Source of the DNA: OM182 bacterium MED-G28 | GTDB taxonomy: Bacteria; Pseudomonadota; Gammaproteobacteria; Pseudomonadales; Pseudohongiellaceae | Reading direction: 5' to 3' | Assembly: GCA_002457215.1 (NCBI GenBank) | Contig: NTJZ01000001.1 | Location: 62,001 to 126,000, forward strand | DNA: 64,000 nt | Shown: positions 8,090 to 17,512 of the stretch, piece by piece | Layout of the letters: the number at the start of each line of letters is the position of its first letter | Position numbering within the stretch: position 1 is the stretch's first letter | Made by a program: the position numbers and the translations under genes | The notes under the pieces: model-generated | Database searches by the model: none | The model's input: only the letters and a program-made list of their open reading frames with translations | What the model was told of the DNA's origin: nothing

Positions 8090-8409
8090 AAGTGCATACC
8101 CATCCTGCAGTTGACAAAGAAGGTTACCTTCGAGAACTCGCCGACTGGAATGAAGAAGTTGCAGAGTATTTGGCGCAACAGGAAAATATAAAGCTCAATG
8201 CTTCACACTGGGAAGTTATAAATTTATTACGTAATTTTTACCGTCGTCACCAAGCTTCTCCAGCAACACGTGCCCTGATAAATCTTGTAAAACGAGAGCT
8301 CGGCACAAAAAAAGGGCGGAGCGTTTATTTAATGAAGCTTTTTCGTGGAAGCCCAGCAAAAACAGCGAATAAAATAGCTGGATTGCCGAAGCCTGATAAT
8401 TGCATATAG
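8080..8409 (+). CDS. tusE: TusE, sulfur acceptor (DsrC-like)
   Basis: 109 residues from a TTG codon at 8080; a GTG at 8092 is another possible start and would give 105. Match to E. coli TusE: VDKEGYLRELADWNEEVA, ASHWEVINLLRNFY and the C-terminal AGLPKPDNCI. The penultimate Cys is the persulfide-carrying residue that interacts with MnmA. The second Cys of true DsrC proteins is missing, which favours tRNA thiolation. Last gene of the tus operon, ending 1 bp before the convergent cysG stop. Confidence 0.92.
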   Translation: MVLKVHTHPAVDKEGYLRELADWNEEVAEYLAQQENIKLNASHWEVINLLRNFYRRHQASPATRALINLVKRELGTKKGRSVYLMKLFRGSPAKTANKIAGLPKPDNCI

Positions 8410-8410
8410 A

Positions 8411-9796
8411 TTACTCAGGATTATACCAACTTAATTCCGCTCTCAGATCAACTACCCTGCCGATAATAATAATTGTTGGTGGTTTCAGATTTGAATTCTC
8501 GATCAATGCCGGCATAGTCTTTAATTCCGCTGAAAGAATTCTCTGAGACCTTCTAGTTCCCTGTTGCACTACAGCGATTGGCATCGATGCGTCCATCCCA
8601 TGCTTGACTAATTGTTCACATATAGTGGATATCCCAAGCAGCCCCATATAAAACACGAGAGTTTCGTGCTCTTGGACTAAGTTCTTCCAATCTAATATTA
8701 GTTCTCCATCTTTCAGATGCCCGGTTAAAAACCTTACAGACTGTGCATAATCTCGATGTGTCAACGGAATGCCAGCATAGGACGCACAACCAGACGCAGC
8801 GGTTATACCGGGTACTATCTGAAACGGAATTTTGGCATTCGCAAGCGATGATAATTCCTCACCTCCCCTGCCAAATATAAAAGGATCACCACCCTTTAAG
8901 CGTAAGACTCTTTTCCCTTCTCGCGCATACCGAACCAGCATGTGATTAATAGATTCCTGCTCCACTATATGATTAGACCTGGCTTTTCCGACGTGGATTT
9001 TCTCAGCATCCGGTCGCAGCTTGCTCATCACCTCGGGAGAGACCAATCGATCATAAAGCACTACATCGGCTTTATGCATCAATCGAAGCGCCCTTAATGT
9101 AAGTAGGTCCGGATCGCCAGGGCCGGCTCCAACAAGGTAGACCTCACCACTTATTCGTTCTTTTTTCTGTGTTGTTAAATACCTTACAATTAATTTTTTT
9201 GCGGCATCTGTTTTGCCGCTATAGACTAATTCAGTTAATTCACTTTCTAATAATTCTTCCCAAAACCTAAGGCGCTCATTAAAGCCGCTGAATCGTTTTT
9301 TCACCGCATCGCGATATTCACCCAGTAATAGCGCGAGATCTCCTTCCCGGTCTGAAATCATTGACTCATTTAAAGTCTTCAGTTTGCGAGTTAAGACGGG
9401 AGATTTTCCACCAGAAGAAATCGCAACAACCACAGGTGAGCGATCTACAATTGCAGGCATGATGAACGAACACAAAGCTGGCTGATCGACGACATTTACC
9501 GGTATGTTTTCTTGACTAGCAGCTTTTGCTACTAGCGCATTTATACGCCTATCGTCGGTCGCAGCGATAACGATAACGGCATCTTGTAAGTGGCAGGGAG
9601 AAAATTCTGAGTCTATTCTTACACAGGAGTTATTATTGATTAATTGGATAAGTGGCTCACAGAAATCTGTCGCCACAATTTTCAGCTTTGCATGAGCTTT
9701 AATAAGTAGTAGAGCCTTTCGATAAGCAATCTCGCCGCCGCCAACTAATACACAATGCCGTTCCTTAATATTTAGGAATATAGGCAGAAAGTCCAT
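8411..9796 (-). CDS. cysG: CysG, trifunctional siroheme synthase
   Basis: 461 residues, full length. Residues 1-150 are the NAD-dependent precorrin-2 dehydrogenase and sirohydrochlorin ferrochelatase (Rossmann motif VLVGGGEIAYRKALLL; AISSGGKSPVLTRKL). Residues 215-460 are the SAM-dependent uroporphyrinogen-III methyltransferase (VYLVGAGPGDPDLLTLRA, then RLKGGDPFIFGRGGEE). It makes siroheme, the cofactor of sulfite and nitrite reductases, and so fits with the assimilatory APS reductase gene at 28.7 kb. Its start overlaps the serS stop in TAATG, so the two are translationally coupled. Confidence 0.96.
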   Translation of the reverse strand: MDFLPIFLNIKERHCVLVGGGEIAYRKALLLIKAHAKLKIVATDFCEPLIQLINNNSCVRIDSEFSPCHLQDAVIVIAATDDRRINALVAKAASQENIPVNVVDQPALCSFIMPAIVDRSPVVVAISSGGKSPVLTRKLKTLNESMISDREGDLALLLGEYRDAVKKRFSGFNERLRFWEELLESELTELVYSGKTDAAKKLIVRYLTTQKKERISGEVYLVGAGPGDPDLLTLRALRLMHKADVVLYDRLVSPEVMSKLRPDAEKIHVGKARSNHIVEQESINHMLVRYAREGKRVLRLKGGDPFIFGRGGEELSSLANAKIPFQIVPGITAASGCASYAGIPLTHRDYAQSVRFLTGHLKDGELILDWKNLVQEHETLVFYMGLLGISTICEQLVKHGMDASMPIAVVQQGTRRSQRILSAELKTMPALIENSNLKPPTIIIIGRVVDLRAELSWYNPE

Positions 9797-11073
9797 TATT
9801 CGAGGAACTCTAATCCATTCATGTAAGGCCTAAGTGCATCTGGAATCCGGATATGACCACTTTCTTCCTGAAAGTTTTCCATAATAGCGACCAAGGTTCT
9901 ACCTACAGCTAAACCCGACCCATTTAGCGTGTGAACCATTTCCGGTTTTCCAGTTTCTGGATTACGCCATCTAGCTTGCATGCGCCTCGCTTGAAAATCT
10001 GTATAGCAACTGCAGGAAGATATTTCGCGGTAGGTTTCCTGTGAAGGAAGCCAAACTTCTAAATCATAAGTTCTAGAAGCCCCAAAGCCTAGATCGCCAC
10101 CACACAGAAGTACTTTCTGATAAGGTAGTTCCAGTCGCTGTAGAATGACTTCAGCGTGATGAGTGAGTTCTTCTAATGCCTCTTTAGAATCCGCTGGTTT
10201 TACTATCTGAACTAATTCAACTTTTTCAAATTGATGCTGTCGAATCATACCTTTTGTGTCTTTGCCATAACTCCCCGCCTCGGAACGAAAACAAGGTGTA
10301 TGCGATGTAAATTTTAAAGGGAGTAAATCTGCCTCAATTATTTCATCACGTACCAAATTAGTCACAGGCACTTCCGCTGTCGGAATAAGATAAAGCTTAG
10401 GGTCATGATCGAGACTAAAAAGATCTTCTTCGAATTTAGGAAGTTGACTAGTTCCAATTAATGAATTTTCATTGACAATATAAGGAACGTTTAACTCACA
10501 ATAGCCGTGTTCATCGGTATGAATGTCGAGCATAAATTGGATGAGCGCTCTATGCAGCTTGGCAAGTTGCCCTTCCAATACAACGAACCTAGCACCAGTA
10601 ATTTTAGCAGCACTAGCAAAATTCAAACCCTCTGCCAACGCTTCACCAAGAAAAGAGTGGTCTTTAACTTCGAAGCTATAATTGAGGGGGGAACCCCACT
10701 TTTCCAGGACCAGGTTTGAAGTTTCATCATCACCCTCTGGAACATCGTCGTCTGGAAGATTAGGCACACCCAGAAGATAAGTACTCAGCGCACTCTGCAA
10801 AATCTCTAGGGCTGCTTTCTTTTCATCCAATTCACTTCTGATCGATTCCATACCGGCCAATATCTCGTTAACGTCTTCTCCCGCAGCTTTAGCTTTTCCA
10901 ATTAGCTTAGATTTTGAATTTCGCTCGTTCTGCAATGCTTCAGTTTGGGATTGAAGCTCCTTTCGCTGACTGTCGAGAGAAGCGAGTTTTTCCGTATCAA
11001 GCTCAAACTTCTTCCTGCGTAGCTTTGAAGCAATAACGTCAGGTTCAGAACGAACCCGTTTCGGATCTAACAT
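9796..11073 (-). CDS. serS: Seryl-tRNA synthetase
   Basis: 425 residues, full length. An N-terminal antiparallel coiled coil (about 25-105) contacts the long arm of tRNA-Ser. The class II catalytic core contains motif 2 ([18 protein letters not shown]) and motif 3 ([17 protein letters not shown]), and TAEVPVTNL near residue 235. It charges tRNA-Ser (one is encoded at 5.9 kb) and tRNA-Sec where present. Lies 19 bp after crcB in the order ftsK-lolA-crcB-serS-cysG. Confidence 0.97.
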   Translation of the reverse strand: MLDPKRVRSEPDVIASKLRRKKFELDTEKLASLDSQRKELQSQTEALQNERNSKSKLIGKAKAAGEDVNEILAGMESIRSELDEKKAALEILQSALSTYLLGVPNLPDDDVPEGDDETSNLVLEKWGSPLNYSFEVKDHSFLGEALAEGLNFASAAKITGARFVVLEGQLAKLHRALIQFMLDIHTDEHGYCELNVPYIVNENSLIGTSQLPKFEEDLFSLDHDPKLYLIPTAEVPVTNLVRDEIIEADLLPLKFTSHTPCFRSEAGSYGKDTKGMIRQHQFEKVELVQIVKPADSKEALEELTHHAEVILQRLELPYQKVLLCGGDLGFGASRTYDLEVWLPSQETYREISSCSCYTDFQARRMQARWRNPETGKPEMVHTLNGSGLAVGRTLVAIMENFQEESGHIRIPDALRPYMNGLEFLE

Positions 11074-11092
11074 TTTAAATTCCTAAGTGTAT

Positions 11093-11470
11093 TCAGAGAA
11101 AAATTCGAGTGATTTGCATGCCGGTGTAAGCGGCAAACAAACAGGCTGCAACGCTACTGAAAATATAAAAAAACGCGACATTGTAGTTACCTTGCTGAAA
11201 CAACAATAACGCATCGAGTGAAAAAGTTGAGAAAGTTGTCATGGCACCCAAAAACCCAACAATAAACAAAGGGCTCCATTGTTCTGCTACCTGCAACTTT
11301 TCGACGAATAAAATAAATAATACTCCAATTAGAAAACTGCCTACCAAGTTAACTGTAAATGTCCCTAACGGAAACCCGGAACCATCAAGTCGCGGTACTG
11401 ACTGGCCTATCCAATAACGAGACATGGCGCCGAATGCGCCGCCTAAAGCAATAGCGAGGTAAGTGTTCAT
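11093..11470 (-). CDS. crcB: CrcB/Fluc fluoride exporter
   Basis: 125 residues with four membrane helices, the size of the dual-topology Fluc fluoride channel. Signature stretches are NLVGSFLIGVLF and GFLGAMTTFSTFSLD, the latter with the Thr/Phe track of the pore and the central sodium site. It sits in the lolA-serS space, where rarA is found in E. coli and Pseudomonas. Only 15 bp separate it from lolA, so there is no room for its own fluoride riboswitch, and it is presumably expressed with the operon. Confidence 0.93.
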   Translation of the reverse strand: MNTYLAIALGGAFGAMSRYWIGQSVPRLDGSGFPLGTFTVNLVGSFLIGVLFILFVEKLQVAEQWSPLFIVGFLGAMTTFSTFSLDALLLFQQGNYNVAFFYIFSSVAACLFAAYTGMQITRIFL

Positions 11471-11485
11471 GACTTGACCCTAAAT

Positions 11486-12133
11486 TTAATTAGTTGTTGT
11501 ATTTTGGATTTTCCTGACGTTATTAATTATTTCAATGTCAGTAGGTGGCTCAAATTCAAACAAACTATCCGCTAGAGGATGGTTTTTTTGCATGTTCTTA
11601 AATTGCCATACAGTTTGTTCGCCATTTTTATTATCAAGATGAATCATGTCTAAATTGGTAGCAATAAAGCTAATAGTGATTTGATCATAGATACTATCCA
11701 GCGCGACAGGCGTTAATTCGAATTCAGTGATGTCAGAGTCTGCAATCAACTCAATAGTATATTCGTCAGTTAGATTTTCGGTGCGGCCATTGAGAAGTTG
11801 CGCAGCTAATTCAGATTCGCTGTTATCCCAATTCTCAATGACAACCTGCTCTAGATCAGGCTGGTAGTTCCACAATAAAACACCATTGGTAACAATAAGT
11901 TCTGGAAATGGGTCTACAGTCTCCCAATAAAACCCATCTGGCTTTTTCAGGTGCATTTGAATATTACTTTCTTCGAGGATGCCACCGTCAGATTCCACAA
12001 TTAGCTGTGATACTTCTGCAGACAGGGACTCGATGCCTTTTAACAATCCATCGAGCTCATCAACTGCGTTATTTTGAGCAATAACTGACGACAGGTTAAA
12101 TACAATAAAAAATGAAACGGCTACGCGGGACAT
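11486..12133 (-). CDS. lolA: LolA, periplasmic lipoprotein carrier
   Basis: 215 residues from the ATG at 12131-12133, chosen because the next residues (SRVAVSFFIVFNLSSVIAQ) form a complete signal peptide; a longer frame to 12184 would overlap ftsK and put 17 hydrophilic residues before it. LolA takes lipoproteins from LolCDE and carries them to LolB. Family features: MHLKKPDGFYWETVDPFPE followed by LIVTNGVLLWNYQPDLEQV, the conserved beta-sheet that shields lipids. Follows ftsK by 25 bp, as in E. coli and Pseudomonas. Confidence 0.9.
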   Translation of the reverse strand: MSRVAVSFFIVFNLSSVIAQNNAVDELDGLLKGIESLSAEVSQLIVESDGGILEESNIQMHLKKPDGFYWETVDPFPELIVTNGVLLWNYQPDLEQVVIENWDNSESELAAQLLNGRTENLTDEYTIELIADSDITEFELTPVALDSIYDQITISFIATNLDMIHLDNKNGEQTVWQFKNMQKNHPLADSLFEFEPPTDIEIINNVRKIQNTTTN

Positions 12134-12158
12134 AGACTTATGAACTTCAGCAATAGGT

Positions 12159-14471
12159 TTATTCGCGAGGTGGTGACGGAGCAATAACTTCTCTAGAACC
12201 GTTATTACCCATTTCAGATACTACCCCAGTGGCTTCCATGGATTCTATCATGCGCGCCGCTCGGTTATACCCAATACGGAGTTTTCGTTGTACCGCTGAA
12301 ATCGAAGCTTTCCTCGACTCGGTCACAAAGCGCACGGCTTCATCATATAAAGCGTCCTCCTCTGCACCCTCATCTCCATTTTGCGTGCCAAATGTGCCCA
12401 TATCAAGATCTTCCACGCTCTGGGTAACAGCATCGATATACACCGGATCACCGCGCTGTCTCCAATCTGCTGCAACCCTATGGACTTCTTCATCACTAAC
12501 AAACGCACCATGGACACGAGTGGGAACTCCACCGCCTGGTGGCAGAAACAACATATCACCGTGGCCCAGCAATTGCTCTGCTCCACCCTCTCCGAGAATT
12601 GTTCTCGAGTCGACTTTTGATTGCACCATAAAGGAAAGCCGGGTTGGGACGTTTGCCTTGATAAGGCCAGTAAGCACATCTACTGAGGGACGTTGTGTAG
12701 CAAGGATCAAATGAATCCCAGCAGCTCGAGCTTTTTGGGCAATACGAGCGATAAGTTCTTCGACTTTCTTGCCAACTACCATCATCATGTCGGCTAGCTC
12801 ATCTACGATTACAACAATACAAGGCAAAGCTTCTAACTCTGGGGGGCTTTGTTCTTCTTCCAGCAACATCGGATCAGGTTGCCACGTAGGGTCAAAAATT
12901 GGTTTACCAATTTTTTTAGCGTCCGTTACTTTTTTATTAAAACTTGAAAGGTTGCGAACACCCAAAGCTGACATCAATTTATAGCGCCTTTCCATTTCTG
13001 CCACACACCACCTAAGCCCATTCGCCGCATCTTTCATATCGGTCACCACAGGCGTAAGCAGATGAGGTATACCATCATAAACAGAAAGCTCCAGCATCTT
13101 AGGATCAATCATGATCATCCTGACCTGCTCGGGCGTAGATTTAAATAACAGACTAAGAATCATCGCGTTGATACCCACTGACTTGCCGGACCCTGTGGTT
13201 CCAGCAACTAACAAGTGCGGCATCTTGCCGAGATCAACGATAACTGGCTTGCCTACGATGTCGTGACCGAGAGCCATGCTAAGTGTCGAGCTGGCTCGAT
13301 CGAACTCTGCAGAAGAAAGCACCTGGCTCAATTGAATTATCTCGCGTTTTTCATTAGGGATTTCGATACCTATAACCGTTTTACCGGGTATCACCTCAAC
13401 TACTCTTACTGAAATCACGGCGAGGGACCGGGCTAAATCTTTTACTAAATTACTGATTCGACTGACCTTAACCCCAGGCGCTGGTTGTACCTCGAACCGT
13501 GTAATCACCGGCCCAGGATTAACGGCAGTAACTTCAATTTCTATTCCAAAGTCTTTTAATTTTAACTCCAGTAGTTTCGACATGGCTTCAAGGGATTCTT
13601 TCGAAAATCCAGAATCATTGGTTTCTTGCCACGCATCGAGTAAGCCAATGGCTGGTAACTCCTTGATAGAAGAAGCCGTAAATAAAGTACCCTGCCTTTC
13701 TTTTTCGACTCTAAGGCTTTTAGCAAGGTTCTTCTTAGGCAGTGCCTTGATCGTTGGAGGAGCGCGTTTTTTTTCTTTTTCGATATGGATATCGAGCACT
13801 TTCTTCCTAGTCTCCAAGCGCTCTTTAGTGGCGCGCTCCTGGTTCTTATTGTCTATCCATTTCTGAAACTTAATTACTATCCAAGAGCTACCAGATATAG
13901 TCCAAGCTCCTACTCTATCGATTACCTTCAGCCAAGAAATAGTTGCGGTAATAGTTAAACCAAATAAAAAGATAGCGAATAACAGCAAAGTAGTACCTAA
14001 AGCTGCTAGGACAGGAGTGCTCAGATCAATTACCAGGGAACCAACCACTCCTCCCGCCAAATAAGATAGGTCTTCTGCAATCTCAAAATGCAAAGTAGCC
14101 AAGCCACAGGCAGAAATAGTTAGCAAGAAAAAACCAAGAGATCTCAACCCAAAAAGTGGCCAAGAAAATGCGGATTCAAGCTGAGATTCTCTAAATGAAG
14201 TATAAACTTTATAGCTAAGCAAGGCGGGAACGCTATACGCCAAATAACCAAGCAAGTGGAGTAAAATATCAGCAATCCAAGCACCATAAACCCCAACAGA
14301 GTTATTAATGAGATTTCCGCTACCCGTAGTGGTAAACCCAGGATCATTGGGTGAATAGCTCAACAAGGCAATTAATAAGAAAAGCGCCAACAAAAAACAA
14401 ACGATCAAAGTACCTTCGCGCACCAATCGCTGCATAAGTGTTCTTATCTCAGTCTTCTGATCAGATTTCAA
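12159..14471 (-). CDS. ftsK: FtsK/SpoIIIE DNA translocase
   Basis: 770 residues. Residues 15-195 have four membrane helices that anchor it at the septum; a short linker (about 200-280) replaces the long Pro/Gln-rich linker of E. coli FtsK (1329 residues). The motor has Walker A GTTGSGKSVGINA (about 425) and Walker B IVVIVDELADMMMV, and the ATQRPSVDVLTG motif. The last 60 residues form the winged-helix gamma domain that reads KOPS sites and activates XerCD (ISAVQRKLRIGYNRAARMIE). It pumps the chromosome ends during division. Divergent from trxB with a 271-bp shared upstream region. Confidence 0.96.
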   Translation of the reverse strand: MKSDQKTEIRTLMQRLVREGTLIVCFLLALFLLIALLSYSPNDPGFTTTGSGNLINNSVGVYGAWIADILLHLLGYLAYSVPALLSYKVYTSFRESQLESAFSWPLFGLRSLGFFLLTISACGLATLHFEIAEDLSYLAGGVVGSLVIDLSTPVLAALGTTLLLFAIFLFGLTITATISWLKVIDRVGAWTISGSSWIVIKFQKWIDNKNQERATKERLETRKKVLDIHIEKEKKRAPPTIKALPKKNLAKSLRVEKERQGTLFTASSIKELPAIGLLDAWQETNDSGFSKESLEAMSKLLELKLKDFGIEIEVTAVNPGPVITRFEVQPAPGVKVSRISNLVKDLARSLAVISVRVVEVIPGKTVIGIEIPNEKREIIQLSQVLSSAEFDRASSTLSMALGHDIVGKPVIVDLGKMPHLLVAGTTGSGKSVGINAMILSLLFKSTPEQVRMIMIDPKMLELSVYDGIPHLLTPVVTDMKDAANGLRWCVAEMERRYKLMSALGVRNLSSFNKKVTDAKKIGKPIFDPTWQPDPMLLEEEQSPPELEALPCIVVIVDELADMMMVVGKKVEELIARIAQKARAAGIHLILATQRPSVDVLTGLIKANVPTRLSFMVQSKVDSRTILGEGGAEQLLGHGDMLFLPPGGGVPTRVHGAFVSDEEVHRVAADWRQRGDPVYIDAVTQSVEDLDMGTFGTQNGDEGAEEDALYDEAVRFVTESRKASISAVQRKLRIGYNRAARMIESMEATGVVSEMGNNGSREVIAPSPPRE

Positions 14472-14730
14472 AATACTATTATCTTCAATTTATTCAGTTA
14501 CTTGAAAGTATATCTTAGAATAGATTCTAGCTTGATTAGAATGTAATTCAAGGGACTCGTCCAGAATTCCTCAGCATATTTAATTCTATCTATAGGTTAT
14601 CGGGCAAATAGCACAGAAAATAAGGAACTAAAGGCGAATAATGTTACTTAAATCAGTAGAATAGCGTTCGAGTTTAGACGTAGAAAAATACCATTACATA
14701 CAAAAGCAGTAAGCTATCACCCCTATTTAG

Positions 14731-15690
<960 letters not shown>

Positions 15691-15700
15691 TGGCGAGGTC

Positions 15701-16459
15701 ATGCCCCTACCCTGGCTCGAACAAAAAGAGATAAATTTTCCACCGGTTGAGATGGCGCTAGATGAACCAAATGGCTTGCTGGCCGCGGGAGGTCAGCTAA
15801 GCCCTGAATGGCTGCTTTGCGCTTATCGCCAAGGAATTTTCCCATGGTTTGAAGCTGGCCAACCAATACTATGGTGGTCTCCTAATCCCAGACTTGTATT
15901 AACACCTAAGACGCTAAAGATATCGAAAAGCCTTAAGAAATTGCTTAAAAAACATAACTACCAGTTTTCTTTTGATACTAGCTTTACTGCAGTTATAGAT
16001 CATTGCGCTGAGTCAAGGCGCCAAGGCGATGGCACGTGGATAACAAAAGAGATGCAAGCTGCTTATATCGCACTTCACGAACAAGGTTACGCTCACTCGG
16101 TGGAAATTTGGTCTGATGGAGCCCTTGTAGGCGGGCTTTATGGTGTAGCTTTAGGTAAAGTCTTTTTCGGCGAGTCTATGTTTAGCAAAAGAAATAATAC
16201 CTCAAAACTAGCTCTTGTATATCTGACTAAGCAACTAGAGCTCTGGGATTTTGAATTAATCGATTGCCAGGTTTCTAGTGATCACTTATTTACACTTGGC
16301 GCTCTCGAAATACCCAGAACCGAATTCCTTGAAAAAGTAAATGCATTTGCGCAGCAGGAACCTCATGAAGCTAACAATGAAGAAAGGCACAAGAGCCAGG
16401 ACATAATAGGAAACTGGTCGCAACGAATCGATCGAGTAATACTGCAGCATGAATACTAA
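15701..16459 (+). CDS. aat: Leucyl/phenylalanyl-tRNA--protein transferase
   Basis: 252 residues. Family core: LSPEWLLCAYRQGIFPWF, ILWWSPNPRLVL, then GGLYGVALGKVFFGESMFS and QVSSDHLFTLGA. It adds Leu or Phe from charged tRNA to proteins with N-terminal Arg or Lys, making N-degrons. The adaptor ClpS and the unfoldase ClpA that act on them are encoded 1-4 kb away, and the second transferase bpt overlaps its 3' end by 11 bp. The last 25 residues are longer than in E. coli Aat and hydrophilic. Confidence 0.95.
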   Translation: MPLPWLEQKEINFPPVEMALDEPNGLLAAGGQLSPEWLLCAYRQGIFPWFEAGQPILWWSPNPRLVLTPKTLKISKSLKKLLKKHNYQFSFDTSFTAVIDHCAESRRQGDGTWITKEMQAAYIALHEQGYAHSVEIWSDGALVGGLYGVALGKVFFGESMFSKRNNTSKLALVYLTKQLELWDFELIDCQVSSDHLFTLGALEIPRTEFLEKVNAFAQQEPHEANNEERHKSQDIIGNWSQRIDRVILQHEY

Positions 16460-17168
16460 CTCTAAAATAATTAGCTCAATAAAATTGTTTCGCACTTCGC
16501 CACACCCCTGCAGTTATAAGGAAAATCAACGCGCGGCTACAGTGTTTGTGGATCCAGATTTGGCGATCGATAAGTCCCTAAATAGCAAATTAAGTGATTT
16601 AGGCTACCGCCGCAGTGGCGCTCATTTGTATCGGCCGGATTGCGATTTCTGCAGTGCCTGTATCTCCTGTCGGGTGCCTGTCGACTTTTATCACTTTAAG
16701 CGCTCCCAACAGAGAATATTAACTAATAATAAGGACCTGGAAGTCGTTGAGACAAATGATCTCACTTGTGATGAGTCCTTTTCATTATATGAACGTTATA
16801 TCAACAATCGTCATGCTGATGGAGACATGTATCCAGCCACACCAGAGCAATTCGAAGCCTTTATAAAAACCAAAACAGTCGATACCCGCTTCTACCTGTT
16901 TTATCGAGACACCAAATTGTTAGCAGTCAGTGTTACGGACGTTTTAGAACACGGCCTGTCTGCTGTATACACTTTTTTTGACCCAGCCGAGCCCAAAAGA
17001 TCCCTGGGAATTCATTCAGTTCTTCACCAAGTCAATAAAGCAAAAGAATTTGGCCTCCCGTATCTATTCCTAGGTTATTGGATAAAAAACTGCAAAAAAA
17101 TGGAATACAAAAGCCTCTTCCGGCCAATGGAAATGCTGGTAGATGGAAACTGGATATTGGTTAAATAG
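16449..17168 (+). CDS. bpt: Bpt, leucyl-transferase for Asp/Glu N-termini (arginyltransferase family)
   Basis: 239 residues. Family marks: a Cys-rich N-terminal motif (PDCDFCSACISCR, about 58-70), RSQQRIL helix, RYINNRHADGDMYP and the GNAT-like core with GIHSVLHQVNKAKEFGLPYLFLGYW (shown in part: YLFLGYWIKNC). Bacterial Bpt enzymes transfer Leu to proteins with N-terminal Asp, Glu or oxidised Cys, which widens the N-degron pathway beyond Aat. Overlaps aat by 11 bp, so the two are coupled. Confidence 0.93.
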   Translation: MNTNSKIISSIKLFRTSPHPCSYKENQRAATVFVDPDLAIDKSLNSKLSDLGYRRSGAHLYRPDCDFCSACISCRVPVDFYHFKRSQQRILTNNKDLEVVETNDLTCDESFSLYERYINNRHADGDMYPATPEQFEAFIKTKTVDTRFYLFYRDTKLLAVSVTDVLEHGLSAVYTFFDPAEPKRSLGIHSVLHQVNKAKEFGLPYLFLGYWIKNCKKMEYKSLFRPMEMLVDGNWILVK

Positions 17169-17253
17169 ATTACTTATTTTTGACCTGCTTCGCTTTGCTT
17201 CTCGGCCTAAATTCCGGCACAATGCGGCCGCTGTATAACGATAGAGGATTCTT

Positions 17254-17472
17254 ATGGCCAAAGAAGATCAAATTGAAATGGAAGGAGAGGTGGTTGACAC
17301 CCTTCCTAATACGATGTTTCGCGTAAAGTTAGAGAACGGGCATATTGTTACAGCTCATATCTCTGGAAAAATGCGGAAAAATTATATACGGATATTGACT
17401 GGAGATCAGGTCAGGGTAGAGCTTACCCCTTATGATTTAACCAAAGGCAGAATCACTTACCGCGCCAGATAA
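17254..17472 (+). CDS. infA: Translation initiation factor IF-1
   Basis: 72 residues, exactly the usual length, an S1-type OB fold from start to end ([43 protein letters not shown]). It binds the ribosomal A site during initiation. GATAGAGGATTCTT provides a GAGG ribosome site. It lies 85 bp after bpt and converges with clpA, 40 bp away; no good terminator is seen between them. Confidence 0.98.
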   Translation: MAKEDQIEMEGEVVDTLPNTMFRVKLENGHIVTAHISGKMRKNYIRILTGDQVRVELTPYDLTKGRITYRAR

Positions 17473-17512
17473 AACGCTGAATTTCTCAAGGCGTAATGGT
17501 TGAAAAAGAGAG

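Noticed and set aside
11471..11485. Possible fluoride riboswitch before crcB
   Set aside because: Only 15 bp separate lolA and crcB, too short for the riboswitch, and no such structure is seen inside lolA.
12229..12714. Long plus-strand frame antisense to ftsK
   Set aside because: It is a shadow of the conserved FtsK motor; its residues (Ser/Pro/Cys-rich) reflect the antisense codon pattern.
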